A DNA stretch of 64,000 nucleotides from Rubrivivax gelatinosus (lineage in GTDB: Bacteria > Pseudomonadota > Gammaproteobacteria > Burkholderiales > Burkholderiaceae_C), in the NCBI RefSeq assembly GCF_004340905.1, contig NZ_SLXD01000004.1:186001-250000 (forward strand), written 5' to 3'. Positions 56,215-64,000 of this stretch are shown here, one piece after another; the first letter of the stretch is position 1; each line of letters begins with the position of its first letter. The notes under the pieces are model-generated. The model made no database searches. It worked only from the letters and a program-made list of their open reading frames with translations, and was not told the DNA's origin. Both the position numbers and the translations under genes were made by a program.

Positions 56215-57951
56215 TCAGCCGGGCTGGAAACCGCGCGCCGCGACGCAGCGGTTGCGGCCCTGGCCCTTGGCTTCGTACAGCGCCAGGTCGGCCTGCTGCA
56301 GCGCGGCGCTGACCGGCACCGCGCTGCCGTCGGCCCAGGCGCAGCCGGCGCTCACCGTCACCTCGCCGATGCCGCCGAAGTCGTGATGCTGGATCGTCTC
56401 GCGGATCTTCTCGGCCACGCGCATCGTGTCGGCGCGTTCGCCCAGCTCGGGCAGCAGCACCGCGAACTCCTCGCCGCCCAGGCGCGCGGCCAGGTCGGTC
56501 TCGCGGATCGAGCTTTCCAGCAGCCGCGCGATCTGCTGCAGCACGCGGTCGCCGGTGGCGTGGCCGAAGCGGTCGTTGACGTTCTTGAAGTGGTCGATGT
56601 CCAGCAGCAGCAGGCCGAAGCCGCTGCCCGAGCGCCGGCTGCGCGCCTGCTCCTCGGCGGCGCGCTGCTCGAACGCACGCCGGTTGGCCAGGCCGGTGAG
56701 CGCGTCCTGCGCGGCCAGCCGGGCGAGCTCGTCGTTGGCACGCGAGAGCTGGCGCGTGCGTTCGGCCACCGTCTCCTCCAGGTGGGCGTTGGCCTGTTCC
56801 AGCCGCGCCTCGCGGTCGAGCAGGGTCTCGGTCATCACGCGCACCGCGTCGGACAGCGCGGTGATCTCCGGCGAACCGCCGTCGCGCGGGAAGGCCGCCG
56901 CGCCGCCGCGCCCTTCGCGCACCGCCTTCACCGCGGTCACCAGGCGCTCCAGCGGCCGGCTGATGCGCGCGGCCAGCACGTAGGCCAGCGCGGCGACGAT
57001 CAGCGAGGCCGCCAGCCCGATCATGAACAGCCGGTCGCGCAGCTGCAGCACCGGCGCGGTGGCGGCAGCCGAGGGCTGGCGCAGCACGACGCTCCAGCCC
57101 AGGTCGGAGTGCTGGGTGGCCGGAACGCGTGCACGGGCCACCAGGAAGGTGCTGCCGCCCGGGTCGGCCTGCATGCCGAAGCGGTCCAGCCCCGGAGCGC
57201 CGGGCAGCGGCGTGCCGGGTGGGCGCAGCGGATACAGCACCGAGCCGTCGCGCCCGAGGATCAGGACCTCGGTCTGCGCGGCCGTCGGATCCTCGTGCAC
57301 GGCGCGGCGCAGCGCGGCGGCGATCCAGTCCCAGTGCACGTGGGCGGCCAGCACGCCGCGCACCTCGCCGGCCGGGCCGATCACCGGCGTGGCCAGGTCG
57401 ATGAAACGCGGCGGCTCGCCGCCGGGCGCGCGCTCGCCCATCAGCTCGGCCAGCAGCGCGGCCTCGTGCACGTCGCCGGTGTGGAAGCCCACGAGCCCGG
57501 CGCTGAACCAGGGGCGCGCGCGCACGTCGGCGCCCAGCAGCAGACCGCCGGTCGCGTTGAGCACCCGGCCGTCCAGGCTGGCCACGCCCATCCAGGCGTA
57601 CTCGGCGTTGGTCTCCTTGCGCAGGGCCAGCGAACGTGCCACGCGCTCGGAATCCAGCGGGTTCTCGGCCAGCGAGGGCACGCGGCCGAGGATCTCGATC
57701 TCCTTCTCGCGCTCCTGCAGCCGCGACGCGAGCCCGAAAGCCGCCGAGCGCGCCGCGCTCAACAGCTGGTAGCCGCCGAAACGTTCGCGCTCCAGCGTCG
57801 CCAGGCGCGCCGCGTACAGGCCCACGCCGAGCAGCGTGCACAGCGCCAGGCCGCCGGCCCCCAGCGTGAGCCGCAGGCGAAACGAGCCCCAGGCCCGCGG
57901 CGAGGTCTCGGGCGAGCCGCTCACGCGGCCGCCCGGCAGTCGGCCGGCCAT
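56215..57951 (-). CDS. Membrane diguanylate cyclase (dCache, HAMP, GGDEF)
   Basis: A 578-residue c-di-GMP synthase. A membrane anchor (about 25-48) precedes a periplasmic dCache-type sensor (about 50-310, WMGVASLDGRVLNATGGLL, FIDLATPVIGPAGEVRGVLAA). A second membrane helix (about 312-335) leads to HAMP (RISRPLERLVTAVKAVREG), a coiled coil, and GGDEF from about 415 (DALTGLANRRAF). The active loop is GGEEF (492-496). The inhibitory I-site RETD (483-486) is five residues before it, so product feedback is likely. It should be active. The sensor ligand is unknown. Confidence 0.92.
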   Translation of the reverse strand: MAGRLPGGRVSGSPETSPRAWGSFRLRLTLGAGGLALCTLLGVGLYAARLATLERERFGGYQLLSAARSAAFGLASRLQEREKEIEILGRVPSLAENPLDSERVARSLALRKETNAEYAWMGVASLDGRVLNATGGLLLGADVRARPWFSAGLVGFHTGDVHEAALLAELMGERAPGGEPPRFIDLATPVIGPAGEVRGVLAAHVHWDWIAAALRRAVHEDPTAAQTEVLILGRDGSVLYPLRPPGTPLPGAPGLDRFGMQADPGGSTFLVARARVPATQHSDLGWSVVLRQPSAAATAPVLQLRDRLFMIGLAASLIVAALAYVLAARISRPLERLVTAVKAVREGRGGAAAFPRDGGSPEITALSDAVRVMTETLLDREARLEQANAHLEETVAERTRQLSRANDELARLAAQDALTGLANRRAFEQRAAEEQARSRRSGSGFGLLLLDIDHFKNVNDRFGHATGDRVLQQIARLLESSIRETDLAARLGGEEFAVLLPELGERADTMRVAEKIRETIQHHDFGGIGEVTVSAGCAWADGSAVPVSAALQQADLALYEAKGQGRNRCVAARGFQPG

Positions 57952-58293
57952 TGCCGTGGGGCGGGAACGGTGCCCGGACGAGGCCTCATGACGGCTGGCC
58001 GTGGCCGGCGCTGGCGGACGGCTTGCGCTTGCACATGGCCGCGACTGTGACCGAGCGCGGCGGCGGTGTCACCTGTCGTCATGTCGCGCCCGGGGCCGGC
58101 GTTTCGCCCACGCCCGGCCGGCCTTACATTCGGGCGGCCCGGCGCGGGCCCTGCCCTGCGCCGTCCGCGGCTTGCGTGGCGGCCGCTCCCCTGGATCGGG
58201 GGCGTCCCCGTGCGGCAGGCGGCCGGTGCGGCGATGCTCGGCGCGCATCTGTCCGACCGTTCCACGCCAACGAGCTTTTTCGCCCCGACGCCC
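57952..58293. other. 342-base gap between divergent genes
   Basis: No supported gene. The frame of the transporter is open upstream to an ATG at 58066, but the extra residues are Pro/Arg/Ala-rich and hold no signal peptide. No strong promoter or hairpin is seen. Confidence 0.45.
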
Positions 58294-59886
58294 ATGGATT
58301 TCGTGCTCGCCTATCTCGCCCGGCAGGAGATCCTGCTGCTGTTCCTGCTCGTCGGCTTCGGCGCGCTGGCCGGCCATGTCAGGTTCTCCGGCGTCTCGCT
58401 GGGGGCCGCCGCGGTGCTGTTCCTGGCGATCGCGGCCAGCGCCTGGGCCAAGTCGCGCGGCCACGAGTTCGTCGTGCCCGAGGCGCTGGGCACGCTGGGG
58501 CTGACGCTGTTCACCTTCGCCATCGGCGTGATGTCGGGGCCGGGCTTCTTCGCATCGCTGCGGCGCGGCATCTGGCCGATCCTGGCCACCGTCGCGGTGC
58601 TGTCCAGCGCGGCGCTGGTGGCGGTGCTCGGCGGCCGGCTGCTGGGGCTGGACCCGGCGCTGGTGTCCGGCGCCTTCGCCGGTGCGGTGACCAACACGCC
58701 GGCGCTGGCGGCCGCGCGCGAGGCCTCGGGCAACAGCCCGCTGCCGACGATCGGCTACGCCGTGACCTACGTCTTCGGCGTCATCGGCATGCTGCTGGCG
58801 GCGCAGCTGGCGCTGCGCGGCCGCGCCAACGACCGCGACGCGCCGGCGCCGCTGGTCAACCGCACGGTGCGCGTGGAGACCAGCGACGAACCGCGCATCG
58901 GCGAGATCGAACGCCGCCACGAGGGCCGCGTGCGTTTCTCTCGCGTCAAGCACGGCGGCAGCCGTTTCCCGACCCAGGCCCCGGGCGACGAGAACGTGCT
59001 GCGCCGCAACGACCTGGTCACCGTCGTCGGCCCCGAGGACATCGTCGCGCGCGTGGCCAACGAGCTGGGCCACGCCTCCTCGCACACGCTGCACGCCGAC
59101 CGCAGCGAACTCGACTTCCGCCGCATCACGCTGTCCAACACCCAGCTCGCCGGCAACACGATCTCCGGGCTGGGGCTGATGCGGCGTTTCGGCGCCACCG
59201 TCACGCGTGTGCGCCGCGGCGACGTCGACATGCTGGCCAACGACGACCTGGTGCTGCAGCCCGGCGACCGCGTGCGTGTCATCGCGCCGCGCACGCAGAT
59301 GGCGGCGGTGTCGGCCTTCCTCGGCGACTCCGAGCGCGGGCTGTCGGACATCAACCCGATCGCGCTCGGCCTGGGCATGGCCGCCGGCATCCTGCTGGGC
59401 AAGTTCGTCTTCCCGGTGCCGGGTGCCGAGTTCTCGATCGGCTCGGCCGCCGGCACGCTGGTGCTGGGGCTGGTCTTCGGCCAGCTCTGCCGCATCGGGC
59501 CGATCGTCACGACGCTGCCGCATTCGGCGGCCCAGGCGCTGGCCGAGCTGGGGCTGCTGATCTTCCTCGCCCAGGCCGGCACCAAGGCCGGCGGCCAGCT
59601 CGGTGCGGCCTTCGCGTCCGGGGCCTGGATCGACCTGCTGCTGCTCGGGCTGATGGTCACGGCGACCACCGCCCTGGGCATCACGATCCTGATGCGGCGT
59701 GTCTTCGGCATGGGCAGCACGCGGCTGGCCGGGGTGCTGGCCGGCACGCAGACGCAGCCGGCGGTGCTGGCGTTCGCCAACGGCCGCACCGGCCACGACA
59801 GCCGCGTCGCCCAGGGTTACGCGCTGGTCTACCCGGCGGCGATGATCACCAAGATCCTGCTCGGCCAGCTGCTGGGCGGTCTGTAG
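58294..59886 (+). CDS. AspT/YbjL-type transporter with TrkA-C domain
   Basis: A 530-residue inner-membrane protein of the aspartate:alanine exchanger family. Two membrane halves (about 5-175 and 350-530) each carry a YidE/YbjL duplication motif (GALAGHVRFSGVSLGAAAVLFL; NPIALGLGMAAGILLGKFVFPVPG; GAVTNTPALAAA and GTQTQPAVLAFAN). They flank a soluble TrkA-C-like regulatory region (about 200-335, NDLVTVVGPEDIVARVANELG, LVLQPGDRVRVIAPR). The substrate is probably a small acid or amino acid; the sequence does not define it. Confidence 0.85.
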   Translation: MDFVLAYLARQEILLLFLLVGFGALAGHVRFSGVSLGAAAVLFLAIAASAWAKSRGHEFVVPEALGTLGLTLFTFAIGVMSGPGFFASLRRGIWPILATVAVLSSAALVAVLGGRLLGLDPALVSGAFAGAVTNTPALAAAREASGNSPLPTIGYAVTYVFGVIGMLLAAQLALRGRANDRDAPAPLVNRTVRVETSDEPRIGEIERRHEGRVRFSRVKHGGSRFPTQAPGDENVLRRNDLVTVVGPEDIVARVANELGHASSHTLHADRSELDFRRITLSNTQLAGNTISGLGLMRRFGATVTRVRRGDVDMLANDDLVLQPGDRVRVIAPRTQMAAVSAFLGDSERGLSDINPIALGLGMAAGILLGKFVFPVPGAEFSIGSAAGTLVLGLVFGQLCRIGPIVTTLPHSAAQALAELGLLIFLAQAGTKAGGQLGAAFASGAWIDLLLLGLMVTATTALGITILMRRVFGMGSTRLAGVLAGTQTQPAVLAFANGRTGHDSRVAQGYALVYPAAMITKILLGQLLGGL

Positions 59887-59942
59887 CGGCGGCGCCGTCG
59901 CCCGCGTGTCCCCGCGGCGCGCGGGCCGGCGCGGTGCGCGCC

Positions 59943-59948
59943 CATAAT
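59943..59948 (+). promoter_or_regulatory. Likely -10 box of panBC
   Basis: CATAAT, 35 bases before the panB ATG, followed by a short G/C-rich leader. No clear -35 hexamer is seen at the right spacing. Confidence 0.4.
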
Positions 59949-59982
59949 CGCGCCCGTTCCGACACCGCCCCCCGCCGCCGCC

Positions 59983-61684
<1,702 letters not shown>

Positions 61685-61838
61685 GGCTGGACGTGCAGGG
61701 CCGGAAGGCCCAGCACGCCTGCCGAAGGCCGGAGCGCGACTTCACGCGCGACGGCTGAGGCGGCCAGCCGAAGCGGCACGAACTGTCAACGCTTGTGGGT
61801 TCGTCGAGCGGACCCGAGGGTTTTTTCGGAGATAATAC

Positions 61839-61930
61839 GTGTGCGTCGCGGCCTTCAAGTCGTCGACGTTCGTCTATTTCTCTTCATGACCTTCAATATC
61901 CCGCGGGCTTGCCCGCGGGATACTTTTTTG
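61839..61930 (+). ncRNA. Candidate small RNA
   Basis: A TAATAC -10 box at 61833-61838 is followed about 60 bases later by a strong Rho-independent terminator, giving a possible RNA of about 85-90 bases. The body has a pyrimidine-rich single-stranded-looking stretch (CTATTTCTCTTC at 61873-61884). No open reading frame of note lies within. The -35 region is weak. It is not the panC end region proper, because the terminator is some 210 bases past the panC stop. Confidence 0.4.
61897..61929 (+). terminator. Strong Rho-independent terminator
   Basis: An 11-bp perfect stem TATCCCGCGGG (61897-61907) with CCCGCGGGATA (61912-61922), a four-base CTTG loop, and then C followed by six T. The T-run is on the plus strand, so it ends rightward transcripts (the candidate RNA or panC read-through). 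Confidence 0.88.
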
Positions 61931-61948
61931 AAGAGTTACCGACGAGTT

Positions 61949-62515
61949 TCACGCGCCGATCGGCAGGATACTCCGGCCATATTGCGCGTGGAGCACCTCG
62001 GCCATCGCCAGGTAGATCGCCGAGAGACCGCAGACGATGCCCTCGAAGCCGGCGATCACGCCGATCGTCGCCGAGCCGCTGAAGTCGCGCGCCGCGAGCA
62101 GCGCGAACAGCAGCGTCAGGCTGCCGAAGACGAACTGGATCGCGCGGTTGCTGCGCCAGGTGCCGACCCACATCCAGGCCGTGAACACGCCCCACATCAC
62201 CAGGTACCAGCCCATGTAGCCTTCGGGCGTGGCGTCGGCCCAGCCGATCTTGGGCAGCACGATCAGCGCCACCAGCGAGAGCCAGAAGAAGCCGTAGCTG
62301 ACGAAGGCGGTGAGGCCGAAGGTGTTGCCCTTGCGGAACTCCAGGATGCCCGCGAGGATCTGCGCGGCGCCGCCGTAGCACAGGCCCATGGCGAGCACCA
62401 TGGCGCTCATCGGGAAGAATCCTGCGTTGTGGATGTTGAGCAGGACGGTGGTCATGCCGAACCCCATCAGGCCGAGCGGCGCAGGGTTGGCGAAATGATC
62501 GGTGGAAGCTGACAT
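61949..62515 (-). CDS. satP: Acetate uptake transporter (SatP/YaaH, GPR1/FUN34 family)
   Basis: A 188-residue inner-membrane channel-like carrier for acetate or succinate. The family motif NPAPLGL is at residues 10-16. Six hydrophobic segments follow (MTTVLLNIHNAGFF, GLCYGGAAQILAGILEFRKG, FGLTAFVSYGFFWLSL and others). GAGGGC seven bases before the start supports ATG 62515. Its promoter region contains a perfect palindrome. Its presence beside propionate genes elsewhere in the window fits growth on short-chain acids. Confidence 0.9.
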   Translation of the reverse strand: MSASTDHFANPAPLGLMGFGMTTVLLNIHNAGFFPMSAMVLAMGLCYGGAAQILAGILEFRKGNTFGLTAFVSYGFFWLSLVALIVLPKIGWADATPEGYMGWYLVMWGVFTAWMWVGTWRSNRAIQFVFGSLTLLFALLAARDFSGSATIGVIAGFEGIVCGLSAIYLAMAEVLHAQYGRSILPIGA

Positions 62516-62559
62516 GCGAGCCCTCGCGGAGGCTGGATAAAAAGGCTCGCGACTGTATC

Positions 62560-62571
62560 AGGGTATACCCT
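62560..62571. promoter_or_regulatory. 12-bp palindrome before the acetate transporter gene
   Basis: AGGGTATACCCT is a perfect inverted repeat overlapping the likely -10 region of satP (GATACA on the minus strand), 45-56 bases before its start. The GTATAC core is common to GntR-type operators. No regulator gene is adjacent. Confidence 0.45.
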
Positions 62572-62834
62572 AAATTCTGATATCCGATGGTTTTTCTGTG
62601 GATTTCCGCGGGAATTAACGGGATATTCGATGGCGTGATCGCCGGTGCCGCTCGGTGGCCTGGTGCTTCATTCGAATTTTTGCAATCGAGGCGTCGAGAC
62701 GAGCGAACGCCAGGCCCCTGCGGCGCGCCCAGAATCGTCGCTGTACCGAAAGCGCCCTCGGTGACGCCGCCCCAGGTGGCGTGTGCAAACCGATCGAACG
62801 GCGCCACCGGCCCGACTTCCTACAGGACTGCACG
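62572..62834. other. Remaining gap between satP and azoR
   Basis: Together with the palindrome region this is a 319-base gap between divergent genes. The left part is AT-rich for this genome (near 62572-62640) and the right part GC-rich. No gene, hairpin or second operator is evident. Confidence 0.45.
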
Positions 62835-63434
62835 ATGAAGATCCTCCAGATCAATGCCAGCGCCCGCCGCGAAGGCGCCAACTCGACCCGCGTCGCCCAG
62901 GACATCGTCGCCCGCCTGCGCGCCGAGCATCCCGATGCCGAGCTGACCGTTCGCGACCTCGCCGCCGACCCGCTGCCGGTGCTCGACGAAGCCGCACTCG
63001 CGGCGCTGTTCACCCCGGCGGCGATGCGCACGCCGGAGCAGGCCGCGCGTGTGGCCGTCGCCGACGCCGCGGTGGCCGAGCTGCAGGCCCACGACCTCAT
63101 CGTGCTCGGCGTGCCGATGTACAACTTCGGCGTGCCGGTGCAGTTCAAGAACTGGATCGACGCCGTGGCCCGCGCCGGCCTCACCTTCCGCTACACCGCC
63201 AACGGCCCCGAGGGCCTGGTGACGGGCAAGAAGGTCATCGTCGGCCTGGCGCGCGGCGGCATCTACCGCGACACGCCGGCGGACTCGCAGGTGCCCTACC
63301 TGAAGTCGGTGCTCGGTTTCCTCGGCATGACCGACCTGCGTTTCGTCTACGCCGAAGGCCTGAACATGGGCCCCGAGGCCGCGGCGCGCGGCTTCGATCA
63401 GGCGCAAGCCGACATCGCGGCCGCCCTGGCATGA
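62835..63434 (+). CDS. azoR: FMN-dependent NADH-azoreductase
   Basis: A 199-residue flavodoxin-fold quinone/azo reductase. It begins [22 protein letters not shown] (FMN phosphate loop). It has [33 protein letters not shown] (the P-M-Y-N-F signature) and [35 protein letters not shown] 62835 matches the family start. It is divergent from satP. It probably serves in quinone detoxification. Confidence 0.94.
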   Translation: MKILQINASARREGANSTRVAQDIVARLRAEHPDAELTVRDLAADPLPVLDEAALAALFTPAAMRTPEQAARVAVADAAVAELQAHDLIVLGVPMYNFGVPVQFKNWIDAVARAGLTFRYTANGPEGLVTGKKVIVGLARGGIYRDTPADSQVPYLKSVLGFLGMTDLRFVYAEGLNMGPEAAARGFDQAQADIAAALA

Positions 63435-63480
63435 TCGTCCGCGGCGGCGGCTGCCGCCGCAGACTTTCACCGAGGACCCC

Positions 63481-63981
63481 GTGACGATCGCCTTGCCCGC
63501 CCACGAACTGCAGATGACGGTGCTGATGACACCGGACACCGCCAACTTCTCGGGCAAGGTGCACGGCGGGGTCATCCTGCGCCACCTCGACCAGGTGGCC
63601 TACGCCTGTGCCGCGCGCTACGCCGGGCGCTACGTCGTCACGCTGAGCGTCGACCAGGTGATGTTCCGCCAGCCGATCCAGGTCGGCGAGCTGGTCACCT
63701 TCCTCGCCTCGGTCAACCACACCGGGCGCTCGTCGATGGAGATCGGCATCAAGGTGCTGGCCGAGGACATCCGCGCCGGCGTCGTGCGCCACGTCAACAG
63801 CTGCTTCTTCACGATGGTCGCGGTCGACGACGGTGGCCAGCCGGTGGCCGTGCCGGCGCTGGAGCCGCGCACGCCCGACCAGAAGCGCCGCCACGCCGCC
63901 GCCGAGATGCGCCGCGCGATGCGCCGCGAGATGGAGGCCAAGGCCGCCGCGATCCACGAGGCGCACGCGCGCGGCGAGTGA
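63481..63981 (+). CDS. Acyl-CoA thioesterase (hotdog fold, YciA/BACH type), GTG start
   Basis: Hydrolyses acyl-CoA to free acid and CoA. The 166-residue protein has LMTPDTANFSGKVHGGVILRHLDQVAYACAARYAG, with the catalytic N-F-S-G-K-V-H-G-G loop and the Asp of LDQVAY, then VDQVMFRQPIQVGELVTFLASVNHTGRSSMEIG. A long charged C-terminal helix ends the protein. GTG 63481 is the only start before the conserved region, with GAGGA seven bases upstream. Confidence 0.92.
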   Translation: MTIALPAHELQMTVLMTPDTANFSGKVHGGVILRHLDQVAYACAARYAGRYVVTLSVDQVMFRQPIQVGELVTFLASVNHTGRSSMEIGIKVLAEDIRAGVVRHVNSCFFTMVAVDDGGQPVAVPALEPRTPDQKRRHAAAEMRRAMRREMEAKAAAIHEAHARGE

Positions 63982-64000
63982 GCGCCGCCGCGGCGGCGCT

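Overview
This is a GC-rich chromosomal window. Its gene content suggests a betaproteobacterium of the order Burkholderiales, close to the Rubrivivax, Roseateles and Leptothrix group. That guess rests on base composition, codon use and gene content (aerobic cob pathway, ScfR/PrpC/AcnD/PrpF methylcitrate operon, MetR/MetE pair). It was not tested by a search.

Layout. 1-5.4 kb: the N-terminal two thirds of a giant cyclic beta-1,2-glucan synthase on the minus strand, running off the left edge. 5.5-14.2 kb: an aerobic-type cobalamin cluster (cobA, nnrS, cobH, cobI, cobJ, antisense cobK, cobL, cobE, cobM, cobB). 14.4-16.7 kb: a hybrid sensor kinase with receiver and Hpt domains. 16.7-29.1 kb: an accessory region with many AT-richer genes. 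It holds an ECF sigma factor paired with a catalytically empty IS256-transposase-derived protein and a divergent XRE regulator, a DUF4365 (PD-(D/E)XK-like) protein, a trypsin-like protease, a GH13 enzyme, a three-gene ABC-3C conflict system (nuclease-like effector, middle component, zinc-hook DUF3732 ATPase) and a PIN-domain protein. 29.7-35.9 kb: a complete ribose operon rbsBACRKD. 36.0-38.5 kb: a LexA-like box and a run of AT-richer genes (two GNAT, one PPOX) with integron attC half-sites. 38.5-39.5 kb: a second, differently decayed copy of the protease locus found at 20.1-21.3 kb. 39.7-42.9 kb: GNAT, methyltransferase, small membrane protein, DUF1015. 42.9-44.5 kb: cobF plus a Cys-rich small protein behind a clear cobalamin riboswitch. 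44.5-52.3 kb: a propionate (2-methylcitrate) operon with its divergent ScfR-type regulator. 52.4-55.7 kb: metR and metE, divergent. 55.7-64 kb: GNAT, diguanylate cyclase, AspT-like transporter, panBC, a candidate small RNA, acetate transporter, azoreductase, acyl-CoA thioesterase.

How the parts fit. The main cob cluster and the distant riboswitch-controlled cobF together give CobA, I, J, M, F, K, L, H, B and E. Precorrin-3B synthase (CobG or CobZ) is not in the window. The carbon modules (ribose, propionate, acetate) each carry their own regulator or operator-like repeats. The accessory region combines nuclease-type conflict genes, a domesticated transposase and decayed duplicates, and is the most likely place for undescribed biology.
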